Shown here one piece after another: positions 8,241 to 17,199 of a DNA stretch of 23,164 nucleotides. Both the position numbers and the translations under genes were made by a program. The DNA is taken from positions 25,202-48,365 of the forward strand of contig JH153612.1 in assembly GCA_000226015.1 (NCBI GenBank), read 5' to 3'. The stretch comes from Mnemiopsis leidyi (taxonomy: Eukaryota > Ctenophora > Tentaculata > Lobata > Bolinopsidae). Under the pieces are notes generated by a model. That model saw only the letters and a program-made list of their open reading frames with translations. It ran no database searches and was not told where the DNA came from. Numbering within the stretch: the stretch's first letter is position 1; each line of letters starts with the position of its first letter.

Positions 8241-9365
8241 ATTAGTTCAGATCTGATAGGGACGATCCTATCATAGTATCATGTCCACCTTAAACCCGCA
8301 TACACGTCAGCTGGGGACTGGCTAGTACGCAATGCAGACATGTTCCGCAAATTATGTTTCTAGCGCCCACTAATTGACTAATAAAAAGATCAGGGAATCA
8401 TGAGAAATAATTGCTCATGCGTATACGTTGCTAAACCATCCTGAATCTGGAAGATTACAATTATCTCCATATTGTAAAAGACAATAAATAGAGAATGTTT
8501 TCTTTGTCCAATTAACGAATTGCATGCAGAGATTAAAGAAAATTTCTCTTACTTAAACATATTGTCAAAGACAGTAGCATTAAGTTTTATTGTGAACAAG
8601 TAAAATATAATGCTGCTCCATGTAGAATTCCTCAGGTCTGCCGGTCAACCCTTTAAGCCTTTGGTGGAGACAAACAATAAAACCAATATGTAACGTGTTT
8701 TTGTCAATCTATAATTAATCCTAAACAATCATAAGCGTATATTCCATTTGTTTTATGTCAATATCCGCAACCAGATTAAAATTCTTTAGAAATCAATCGC
8801 TCTTTCTTATTGTTAACATTACTAATATCTCGTGTCGGTCACGCAGCTTGGATAATTAAATCTTTATGACAAAGCAAACTTCTCTACCGAACCACCTTAG
8901 CTTTTTGACGGGTATAGAGATCTTTTTACTTGAACTTAATGAGAATTTTACATGTAATTATTTAATCAATATGTGAGGTATCGTAATGGTTAAATGTAAA
9001 GCATCTACATGGTTAATATTCAAATTGTGTTCTCGAAAATAGTAACAAAACATTGGGTATCATGTCGTTATTGTTGAGAGATGTCTCTAATGTTTTCCTC
9101 TGAAGGGTATCGTTAATCGGTATTAAAGTTAAAATATATCAATGAGTGAAAGCTCTATCATCAGACTTTCGATTTCCTTCCATGCTTTTACAAGGCATAG
9201 CATGATAAAGGGAAGAACATTGATATTATTGAAAATTTAGAATAAACGGAAAAAATTTATTCTTTTTATGTGATAAATGCAAAGTTATACTTATAAATCC
9301 AATGTGATTGTTGGGGGACTTACTCAATGGTTATCCAAATGGGTTCTGTCAATCCAACGTGCTAG

Positions 9366-9650
9366 ATGACCAACATGACTTACCATGTACAACGCAGCCT
9401 CCTCCGAAACAAAACAAAACTGTTTAAAAATCGAGCGCTGCAGAGCTGCACTAACAAAACTACGCTGTCACAAATACCAGCGCTAATAATATCCACTAAC
9501 TCCCGAGCACATATTCTCAAGTCTATACTGCTATGGAAACTAGTTTATAATCAAACAACTTCACGAAACGATAGGCGACCCATGTCACCCGAAATACACC
9601 AGGCTTTGCATGAGCAACAGCGCCACACGACTAAAGCTCTTCGACTTTAG
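9366..9650 (+). CDS. Open frame of 94 codons, unrecognised; possibly not a gene
   Basis: ATG at 9366 to TAG at 9650, reading MTNMTYHVQRSLLRNK and on to HTTKALRL. I recognise no family; it is basic, lacks signal or membrane segments, and has base composition richer in GC than its surroundings. Two donor-like GTAAGT sites sit in this area on the opposite strand (after 9384, where it follows CATG, and near 9331). The richer composition may therefore reflect a non-coding exon or promoter of a minus-strand transcript rather than a plus-strand protein. Confidence 0.2.
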   Translation: MTNMTYHVQRSLLRNKTKLFKNRALQSCTNKTTLSQIPALIISTNSRAHILKSILLWKLVYNQTTSRNDRRPMSPEIHQALHEQQRHTTKALRL

Positions 9651-10754
9651 CCACGAGCAGAAACGATAAACAATAACAAGGATCTGCTAAGTGGAATAGT
9701 TATTGTCGAATACACTGCTCTTATATTACCCGAGGGAGGCGGCAGAATTAGGTGTGATCAGCCGATCGGAATTTTTAATTTATTCTTCGTGCCTATCAAA
9801 ATACTCAAATACATTGGAAACTTCGAGTTACAAGACGTATGTTATAAGCTAGTTGCGACATTGCGTCTGTCTGCTGCTAAATAGATTGATCCCGTTTGTT
9901 TTAAAGTACGGTTCCATGCCTAGACTTTGTACATGATTGTCGTTGAATATTCATCATAATTTTATTATATTCATATATTAATTTTTATTTGTCAAATGTC
10001 CGACTTCGTTTATTTACTAATGATTTACTTATTTTGTTTATCAATGGATGCTAGCTATTCAAGATCATTTTTCATTTATTTATTATAACAATAATGCACT
10101 CGCTGCTGTATAGTCATAGGTTCATCATAATACATACGTTAATTAGGACTGTTGATGATCAAAAACCGTTTTTTGAGGATTTATGTAAGACGATCACACA
10201 TACAGTGCTATTATTTCATGCGAATTAAAACTGTTTAAAACAAGCAATAAGTAGTAAGAGCGATAGATTTTTCCTGTTCCTGCAACAATACAAACTATGA
10301 AACTTGTCGGCTTTCAATGGACAAATCAAGTGTGTTTATTCATGTAACTCTTTTCGTATTAGAAAATCAATCACTATAGTTATATTGTCTTATAGTGAAT
10401 ATCCTAAATAATCCCAATGTAATAAGATAAGAAATGTACTTAAATCAACAAATTCATATACCCGTATAGATAAGATAAGAAATTTGTACAGTAAGTAACC
10501 CAATCTATTGATACGATAACAAATGTACACTAGATATGATTTAGATTAGAAATGTAATTAAATAAACAAATTCGTATAGATAAAATAAGAAATGTACATT
10601 AAGAAACCTAATCTATTGATAACATAAGAAGGTACATAAAGTAACCCAAGTGTCTTATCTTATCAATAGATGTCTTATCTTATCAATAGATTAATCTATT
10701 AATAAGATAAAACATGTAAATTCCGAAAAAAAAACACTTAAAAAAGACACTCAC
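9651..10754. other. AT-rich non-coding stretch ending in a repeat cluster
   Basis: No exon seen. From about 10420 to 10710 it is occupied by a degenerate repeat built from AATCTATTGATAAGATAAGA, AAATGTAC and AAGTAACCCAA words, ending in the palindrome at 10675-10710. Confidence 0.6.
10420..10710. repeat. Degenerate tandem repeat of AAGATAAGAAATGTAC units ending in a palindrome
   Basis: AATAAGATAAGAAATGTACT, GATAAGATAAGAAATTTGTA, GATACGATAACAAATGTACA, GATAAAATAAGAAATGTACA and a final GATAACATAAGAAGGTACAT recur roughly every 60 bp, with AAGTAACCCAATCTATTGAT between some. The last part, 10651-10690, has two direct copies of TGTCTTATCTTATCAATAGA in inverted orientation to the rest. Thus 10675-10692 and 10693-10710 form an almost perfect 36-bp palindrome (one mismatch in 18). 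Confidence 0.8.
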
Positions 10755-10782
10755 CAGTTCGGAGGTACGCGATATACTCCAT
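10755..10782 (-). CDS. Candidate alternative first exon of the calmodulin-like gene (MEYIAYLRT)
   Basis: ATG at 10782 reads MEYIAYLRT and ends G before a consensus donor GTGAGT. It is 28 nt, phase 1. An in-frame TAA lies seven codons upstream of the ATG, so this is the true start of the frame. Joining to 2046 would give LRTDFLMINP. It lies close to the palindromic repeat cluster. The donor is strong and the phase fits; length is the weak point. Confidence 0.5.
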
Positions 10783-11899
10783 CGGTCTCACTGTGCAAGC
10801 TTACAGTAGCTAATAACGTCCTGTACTAAACTTATACAACAGAAGCTACATTGAACACTTAAATTAACATTGCGCTGACGATCAAAGTTTACTAATGATA
10901 TAATAAGGTTTTCAACATTGAGGCAGAAAATAGAAGATTTTGACTGAACTAAATAAAACTCAATGAGCCATTGAGCCCCTTAATTGGAAGCTAAAACAAC
11001 GGGTTCCATCAACATCTATATCATGTATATAAAAAGCTATTATATAGATACAAACAAAAGAACAAAGACTTCCACAACAAAACACACACTGAACTCTGAA
11101 CAGCAAGTTAACGCTAGATTTGTTTCACGTTAATTGTGGATGCAGTACGAGACTATACCAGCTTATGTTTTGGGTAACGTAAGGAGCTCGCACTACAGCA
11201 GCTGTTAAAGCTTCTGAAGATCCAGAGAGAGAGAGAGAGCTTGATACGAGTATATAGCTGTGTGACGATAGCAGCAAGTACAATAAACGATGGTCTGGTG
11301 AAGCAGCTCGGCAGGAGGGAACTTGGCTGGCAATCGGGATACAATATGGAGGTATCTGTGTTCAAGCAGGACATTTAAATAGCCATTTGTTGGGTTGTTT
11401 GTGTGGTTGTTATCAAGAAGGCTCTTGTAGCCGATCTACACTTTGAAATTTAGTGTTGATATTTTTAGCTGCAAGCTGCGAAATCAGCCGATAGTTGGAC
11501 TGCAACAAGACATAGGTTTTTAGACGTACGTGTTTTGTGGAGGATAAGAAACGGCACATGAGGTGACTTGTACAAAGACGTATAGCTTTAAAGGGATGAT
11601 CGTGGACTATTTGATCATCATCAACAAAGAAACTTTAGCGTTTCAAATGTAAACATAAACATAGGACAACCAAAGAGTTTTTGAAAAACCTAAACAGATC
11701 CTTTTAAATTTTCTGAAAAGATTGATTTAAACTTTCACGTAGATCAAAGGACAGATTGTTGATTGCAAGGAGAAGAATTAGGTCCGACTGATAATAATCG
11801 ATGCTTGCTGCTTTACTCCTCAAGATGGCTGGAGAAGTGTGATTTCGTTTAATGAAAAATCACGAATAAACAACACTTTGTGCAATAGATTCTCCTTAA
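10783..11899. other. Non-coding stretch between a candidate exon and the LINE fragment
   Basis: I see a short (GA)n run at about 11227-11240 and an open minus-strand frame of 73 codons at 11374-11153 that crosses it. That frame begins MSCLNTDTSILYP and ends at a weak GTATAG site in phase 0, so I do not list it as an exon. Nothing else supported. Confidence 0.5.
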
Positions 11900-12258
11900 T
11901 ATCCATCTTGGATCCTGATCGACTGCACAGATCCGGAAGTTGCATGGAAAAATTTTAAAACAGTATTATTTGCACTTGTTGACAAGCACATTCCTAAGAT
12001 TACTGTAAAAAATGATTTTGATGCTCCTTGGTTTGATGCTGAATGTTATGAAGCATATCGATCCAAGGAACGTGCCCATAAGAGATTCAAGTTGGACAGT
12101 AGCCTGGCAAATGATTTGAAAAGAAATTCGACTAGGAGTCATTTTAAGCATGTTTGTAACAAGAAAATGAGGGACAATCTTTATAATTCGGATGACCCTG
12201 CTTTAATTACCAAAAAGTTCTGGGCCCATGTTAAGTCCAAGTCCAAGAATCATCGTTT
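11900..12258 (+). mobile_element. Non-LTR retrotransposon (LINE, CR1/jockey type) ORF2 fragment between endonuclease and reverse transcriptase
   Basis: One frame is open from 11900 to the assembly gap. It reads WILIDCTDPEVAWKNF, then DKHIP, then DAPWFDAECYEAYRSKERA, then NLYNSDDPALITKKFWAHVK. This order (DxxVAWxxF, DKHIP, PWF, KERAHKRFK, FWxxVKSKSK) is characteristic of the segment linking the AP-type endonuclease to the reverse transcriptase of CR1/jockey-like LINEs, common in cnidarian genomes. The expected next residues, leading into the RT domain, fall in the gap. The left end is bounded by an in-frame TAA at 11897, so the copy is 5'-truncated or frameshifted there. It lies antisense within the intron of the calmodulin-like gene. 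Confidence 0.85.
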
Positions 12259-12915
12259 NNNNNNNNNNNNNNNNNNNNNNNNNNNNNNNNNNNNNNNNNN
12301 NNNNNNNNNNNNNNNNNNNNNNNNNNNNNNNNNNNNNNNNNNNNNNNNNNNNNNNNNNNNNNNNNNNNNNNNNNNNNNNNNNNNNNNNNNNNNNNNNNNN
12401 NNNNNNNNNNNNNNNNNNNNNNNNNNNNNNNNNNNNNNNNNNNNNNNNNNNNNNNNNNNNNNNNNNNNNNNNNNNNNNNNNNNNNNNNNNNNNNNNNNNN
12501 NNNNNNNNNNNNNNNNNNNNNNNNNNNNNNNNNNNNNNNNNNNNNNNNNNNNNNNNNNNNNNNNNNNNNNNNNNNNNNNNNNNNNNNNNNNNNNNNNNNN
12601 NNNNNNNNNNNNNNNNNNNNNNNNNNNNNNNNNNNNNNNNNNNNNNNNNNNNNNNNNNNNNNNNNNNNNNNNNNNNNNNNNNNNNNNNNNNNNNNNNNNN
12701 NNNNNNNNNNNNNNNNNNNNNNNNNNNNNNNNNNNNNNNNNNNNNNNNNNNNNNNNNNNNNNNNNNNNNNNNNNNNNNNNNNNNNNNNNNNNNNNNNNNN
12801 NNNNNNNNNNNNNNNNNNNNNNNNNNNNNNNNNNNNNNNNNNNNNNNNNNNNNNNNNNNNNNNNNNNNNNNNNNNNNNNNNNNNNNNNNNNNNNNNNNNN
12901 NNNNNNNNNNNNNNN
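12259..12915. other. Assembly gap (657 N)
   Basis: Undetermined bases. Any open frame crossing it is meaningless. It begins inside the LINE, consistent with repeat-driven assembly failure; its real length may differ. Confidence 1.
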
Positions 12916-13541
12916 ATTAATTTTAATCTATCCTTTATCTACAAGGAGCCATCTTGTGTAGGCCTGGTTCGCCAGGCAAAACTACGTTTTGGTCTTCCGT
13001 CATTTAGTACAGTGTTTGGCCTATTTTTCAGAGCAGTCTTATTTAATTTCTCGGGTTCGAAAATGATTTTTATATAATTCACTTATGTATAACTCACTGT
13101 ACTATTTGAAAAGTTTTCAATAAAAAAAAAAATGTCTGCATATTTATAAGGGTTATATTTATATTTTTTTCTTCTAAAATTTTTATTTCAACTTCAAGTT
13201 TTTTAGCACGATAAAAATACGGTTTCGATATAACAGACCGCATCTACGGCATCTTCACATATTGCACTGTCACCATTTTTCATTGTGATTTCAGCTGCAG
13301 TTGACAGAATAACGGTTGTCGCATGACATGATAGCTTCAAGATTATTTCCCTCTCATAACTTCATAAGCTAAAGTAATTTCTGTACCGACAAACAATATA
13401 GAGTATATAGACCTATAAACAAAGTACAGTACTACAGTACCATATTGTTCACCATGCTTAGTTTATACTGGTTGCTTTTTATTAATATTAGACAATAACT
13501 TAAAAAGAACGTGTCATATACTGCCATGTTTAGTAACTTAC
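12916..13541. other. Sequence after the gap, possibly the LINE 3' end, then AT-rich filler
   Basis: It includes two adjacent hairpins (12962-12991) and, at about 13117-13131, CAATAAAAAAAAAAA. That could be the polyadenylation signal and A-tail of the LINE copy (inference). No coding segment can be supported. A consensus GTGAGT near 13086 on the minus strand follows an A/T-run-encoded frame in phase 2 and is probably chance. Confidence 0.45.
12962..12991. repeat. Two adjacent perfect 6-bp hairpins, the first with a TTCG loop
   Basis: GCCTGG-TTCG-CCAGGC at 12962-12977 is followed, sharing one base, by CAAAAC-TAC-GTTTTG at 12977-12991. Adjacent perfect stems this close to the LINE fragment may be a structured 3' UTR element recognised by its reverse transcriptase, but the gap prevents linking the two. 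Confidence 0.6.
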
Positions 13542-13607
13542 TGTTCGGAGTTGTATAATATTAGAAGATAATAGATTGAATAGAAAGTAAAAAACCTTCA
13601 AAACCAT
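13542..13607 (-). other. ATG-initiated segment ending in a consensus donor, phase 0
   Basis: ATG at 13607 reads MVLKVFYFLFNLLSSNIIQLRT, a hydrophobic leader-like peptide, then GTAAGT. It is 66 nt, so phase 0, which does not keep the frame of the common exon at 2046. If it is a real exon it belongs to another partner, or it serves as 5' UTR with translation starting at the internal Met of the common exon. It could equally be chance. Confidence 0.25.
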
Positions 13608-13665
13608 GCACAACCCTTAGCAACAAGTATTCTAATCGATTAACTAAGAAAATGTATAATCATAC

Positions 13666-13954
13666 CTTTAACGACAACTAGGCGATTATGCTTTGGTCGA
13701 TGATCTGACTGTTTTGGATAAGGATCAAAAGATGTCCCTCCATGGTTAGTCGAAGTCTCCACAGGTGTCACAGAAGGTCTTGACGCCACCACATGATAAG
13801 GCATGATGATGGTGTCTGAAGACTGATGGATGTCTCGTGAAGAGCTGGTGGAGTGGTGCCGCAGACGAACAGGAGACGAAGCATTGGCTGCGATTTGTCT
13901 GCTGAACTCGCTCGTTCTAAACGTCGTGTCTAGTAGAACTGAGTTTGAAGCCAT
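13666..13954 (-). CDS. Candidate alternative first exon of the calmodulin-like gene, 96 codons (longest tail)
   Basis: ATG at 13954 starts MASNSVLLDTTFRTSEF, continues with a Ser/His/Arg-rich middle (LRHHSTSSSRDIHQSSD) and a Pro/Ser/Thr stretch (ASRPSVTPVETSTNHGG), and ends KQSDHRPKHNRLVVVK plus one base. It then meets AAAG before GTATGA, a good donor. It is 289 nt, phase 1. Joining to 2046 gives VVVKDFLMINP. The long stop-free run in AT-rich DNA supports coding. No domain is recognised; it looks disordered and basic, with many possible phosphorylation sites. TATATA occurs directly upstream of the ATG, too close for a TATA box if that ATG is used. Confidence 0.62.
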
Positions 13955-15012
13955 ATATAGGGATGGGAGATTCGTTGTCTATAATGGGTATAATCGAAAT
14001 TATCATGAAAGTTGGGTTTTATAATTTTGTATCGATTAGTTTATAAATTTTTTGCTTATGTGCAAACTGACAATTGACTTGTAGTGAAAATCATCGAGCT
14101 TGTCTCAAAATGAATTACATCCTATCGATTATATCTAGACTGAGATTTTCGTTAAATGCTGCGCCACGAGCAAATAGCAATTATAAAAACTAAAGACATT
14201 CCCGAACCAAGCATAACATAAAATAACAGAATCAAGACTACAGTAAGAGTTTAGTTACGTGTTGTCTAAATGTAATGGTTAACTTAGTAGAGACTATGAA
14301 AGCAATACGAGGTACTATATATTTTGAAGCTTTCTACATTTCCGGACTGCTTAGAGATTCATTGACTTATTGGACATTTCTATCCGATCGAATCGAACGG
14401 TCTTGTTGAATGTTATTGAAACTAAATACCCGGTTTAATATATTTTGCAGTTTCGTCGCCGAAAGTTAACGAAAGTTGATGATAAAAATCAAATAAACGT
14501 CCATTAGATAGTTCTTAAAGGCAATTATCAAATTTAGTTGTAAACGACATAGATGTCCGAATAAGATTTGAGGAAGAAATTAAAGCAAACCAATAACTTG
14601 TAGTTGCCTTACCAAGCTAAAGAGACAATTGCTTAATTTCATCCATTATAACTTTCTTTATCACAAGAGTCTGCTTGGCGACAGAAATACTGATAAACTA
14701 TTTGATATGAAAAGCAAGTTGAGTATAATTATAAGTATAACGAGGAACAATTACAAAACTACCTAAAATCATATCATTTACAGCATCTGTTAGCAAGACT
14801 GATTGGACGCCTTGCCTAGCTGCGAGACAAGCATGTCTTGGTATCAAAACGATGTCTCTAAACACGCCAGACGCATTATATGGGAGACTCCCATGGCTAG
14901 CCCGTTATGATTAGTTGGTAGCGACAATTAATGCTTCGCTCAAATTGTGTAAAGCCACGCCAAAAAGAGATTAGAAGAATTAACTTGCTAGACAATTTTT
15001 CATTGAACTTAC
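13955..15012. other. Non-coding stretch between candidate first exons
   Basis: It would hold the promoter of the 13954 exon. A donor-like GTAAGG at about 14607 (minus) follows MKLSNCLFSL in phase 0 and is rejected as an in-frame partner. AT-rich otherwise. Confidence 0.5.
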
Positions 15013-15046
15013 TATATCTACAAGTTGTATCATATTTACCCGACAT
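15013..15046 (-). CDS. Candidate alternative first exon of the calmodulin-like gene (MSGKYDTTCRY)
   Basis: ATG at 15046 reads MSGKYDTTCRY and ends A before GTAAGT. It is 34 nt, phase 1, and the junction codon is AAT (Asn): CRYNFLMINP. Its last bases and donor (AGA TAT A, GTAAGTT) closely match those of the exon at 19546-19456 (AGA TAC A, GTAAGTT), which suggests common origin. The frame is open upstream of the ATG without another ATG. Confidence 0.55.
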
Positions 15047-15239
15047 TGCTGTGTATGGAACACTAATGGCAGCATTCTGAACCACAAACTGGTCGGTTAT
15101 AGGTCTAAGATCAATGACGTTTCAATTCGGACTTCCGGACGTTAGAATAATTATGGAAATGCCTGTAGATTAAATAGGGATTGGTCATTTGTACAATAAA
15201 GTCATAAAAAGAAATTGTATCAGTGCATCACATTTATAA

Positions 15240-15595
15240 CTATACCTCTCCCTAAAGGATAAAAAGGGGCTATATGTTAAGTTGAAGAAGCTGAATGAGG
15301 TTTCTTCCCTGTTGGAGATTGATCAATTCCGTCTACGATGTCACCATGGCCCCTCAAAGCCCTTCCGGGCGTTTCAAATGGAAATTTGACATTTTTCAAA
15401 TTCCCATGGAGGGGATTTCAAAAGTTTGCTACCCAGCAGCTGTTCTACATTTCTCTGCTTTCACAAATGGGACTAACACTATTAGATGCTGCACAAGGCA
15501 CTCATGAATGTCATGCATTGAGTGATGTGGTCAGCAATGGCGTACTGTATGGGAAGCTTCTAAGACTTATAGACAAGATCAAGATCAGGGGATGA
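15240..15595 (+). pseudogene. Broken coding remnant of unknown family
   Basis: Two plus-strand frames overlap. One is open 15240-15386 (LYLSLKDKKGLYVKLKKL, EVSSLLEIDQFRLRCHHG) and ends TGA at 15387. The other is open to TGA at 15595 and reads FATQQLFYISLLSQMGLTLL, then DAAQGTHECHALSDVVSNGV, LYGKLLRLIDKIK. Both have protein-like composition and appear to be successive pieces of one protein broken by a frameshift near 15390, or two exons. I recognise no family. A degenerate transposon or retrocopy is the likeliest source. Confidence 0.3.
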
Positions 15596-15759
15596 AAATC
15601 GCCGGGACACTTTATTCGGCTTAGTTCTGACTTAGTAGTTGTAGTGTTGTTTCCAGTTTTCCTTCGGAAAATGGTGCTATATTTATTAAAATTATTAAAA
15701 CAATTTATTGAATTTTACGGCACAATTTACATATATGATATCAAGAATTCAAAATAGAT

Positions 15760-15853
15760 GTGGACGCTTGAGGCAGTGAGACAAGTGCCGAAGGGCACTG
15801 CTTATCGTTAGATTTGAGAGTGACCGGTGCTTGGCGCTGCCTCAAGCGTCCAC
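15760..15853. repeat. 94-bp structure with perfect 17-bp inverted ends and an internal hairpin
   Basis: GTGGACGCTTGAGGCAG at 15760-15776 is the exact reverse complement of CTGCCTCAAGCGTCCAC at 15837-15853. Inside, GTGCC-GAAG-GGCAC (15786-15799) forms a second perfect stem, and CAAGTGCC near the left arm partly mirrors GGTGCTTGG near the right arm. It is markedly GC-richer than its surroundings. It may be a small MITE or the gene for a structured RNA. I find no match to tRNA, 5S rRNA or hammerhead consensus by eye. Confidence 0.7.
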
Positions 15854-17120
15854 TGTTATAACAATATGATTCAAATACATATAGGTATATCACACATAAT
15901 ATATTATCTAGATAAGCAAATCAAAATTAATAAGTTAATAAATAAGTATATAACACACACGCAAGCATATCAGCTAAATTATTAAATATCAGAGTTCACT
16001 TAATTGCTGATTAGGCAAAGAATGAATAAAATTTTTGCTATCGAAATGTTTACGAAGTGGCAATAACTAAGATTAGGGTGGGTTGCTTAAGTTGTACATT
16101 GAACATACATTTGAAAAAACTCGCAAAGGATTATGCGCATTTTATTTATTTTTGAATTGGTACTATAAGGTTATCAAAGTTCATTCGATGAAAGTTATTT
16201 AGAAAATCATCATGGAAGAAAGGAACAACACAGCCAGGCAAATCAAACAACCCAGCTGAGACAACATATAACTATATAACATAGATCTTTAGCAGTCCTG
16301 CTGTGCATATAGTGTGGCGATGTTGCCATAAAACGGGTAAAATGCGGGACTCAGAACGGATTGTTTAAGTTTTTAAACAGCGCTGGCTGCCTGGCTACTG
16401 ACCAATACCGCCCATAAACCGCAATACAAGCCTGCAGATAATCTACAGGTCATCAAAAATACAAACTAAACACAGTTAAGGAAAAGAAAACAGTACAGTT
16501 TTAGGTAGCAGGAGGAATGAAAGAAAAAGAAAACGGTGCTGTTTTGGAGAAGCAGGAGGAACGAAACGGTTGACAATTAGTCACAGAGGGGAATAATGAC
16601 GACTTGTGTCTAAGAGACGCATGTGAAAGTCCAAGAAAACTAGAAAATCAAAAAATAATTAGAATTGTTGTCTCGATTAGAACGTGTTGTCTCGTATTGA
16701 GGCAGCGTAATTGATCATATTATCATGAACGGAAAGTTTGAGCAAAATCGGAATTGTATTCTAGAAATATTTATCTGATAGTTTTGAAGCATTTAAATTC
16801 AAATTACTGCTGGTTGCTTACGACTATCGAAAAATAATGAACTCAAGAAATAACATGGGTTGTCTTACATTAAGGTCATTAATACAAAATGTGATATTTA
16901 TGTGCAAGGAAATGATTGGTCATTTGAATGATGCAGATGAATGGAAATGATTCCGCAAAAAAGAGAAACCGATCCACCAAGACACTCGTACATCCTTTCA
17001 ATTAGGTGATGTATTATATATACCCTTTCAAAATTCAGTTAGGGAAACTGACCTTACAAGAAGAAGCACGCTGAGGTTCGCTCTATAAAATTCTCCCTCA
17101 TAAGAAAGAAACGCACTCAC
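15854..17120. other. Non-coding stretch with a 42-44-bp duplication
   Basis: AT-rich, no supported exon. It contains the tandem pair at 16481-16566. A donor-like GTAAGG at about 17054 (minus) follows MRENFIERTSACFF in phase 2, so it does not fit the common exon. Confidence 0.5.
16481..16566. repeat. Two-copy tandem duplication, period about 42-44 bp
   Basis: GAAAAGAAAACAGTACAGTT with TAGCAGGAGGAATGAAA is followed directly by GAAAAAGAAAACGGTGCTGT with AGCAGGAGGAACGAAA. Purine-rich, non-coding. Confidence 0.85.
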
Positions 17121-17199
17121 CATCATCACTCTTGGGTGGCTGTCCTTTCTCCTTTCCTCGACTGTACTTTTTGCTGTAAGCGTATGAGCCACTAGCCAT
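17121..17199 (-). CDS. Candidate alternative first exon of the calmodulin-like gene (MASGSYAYSKKYSRG...)
   Basis: ATG at 17199 reads MASGSYAYSKKYSRGKEKG followed by QPPKSDD and one base. It then meets a consensus donor GTGAGT. It is 79 nt, phase 1; spliced to 2046 it gives KSDDDFLMINP. The tail is Tyr/Ser-rich, then strongly basic, then Pro-acidic, and looks like a disordered targeting or interaction segment. An in-frame TGA lies six codons upstream of the ATG, fixing the start. It shares the MAS start with the 13954 exon. One of the most convincing members of the set. Confidence 0.65.

Larger units (their letters stand above)
6481..9365. other. Long AT-rich non-coding stretch
   Basis: No supported exon. 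It contains the duplication at 6667-6800 and the short tandem repeat at 8156-8240. A good donor-like GTAAGC at about 7649 (minus) is preceded by stops in all frames. Open frames at 7302-7514 and 7566-7754 lack any recognisable domain. A consensus GTAAGT at about 9331-9326 (minus) immediately follows an in-frame TGA. Confidence 0.55.

Noticed and set aside
9326-9386. Possible first exon starting MVSHVGHLARWIDR and ending at GTAAGT
   Set aside because: The frame stops (TGA) immediately before the donor.
11153-11374. Minus-strand frame starting MSCLNTDTSILYP
   Set aside because: It crosses a (GA)n run and ends at a poor GTATAG site in phase 0. No better donor in phase 1 was convincing.
12092-12961. 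Long plus-strand open frames crossing the N run
   Set aside because: The N bases carry no information. Only the part left of 12259 is real, and it is the LINE fragment.
13040-13065. GGGTTCGAAAAT resembling a tRNA T-arm/B-box
   Set aside because: No matching acceptor stem, anticodon arm or A-box could be found around it.
14607-14640. Possible first exon MKLSNCLFSL before GTAAGG
   Set aside because: Phase 0, so it would not keep the frame of the common exon; very short.
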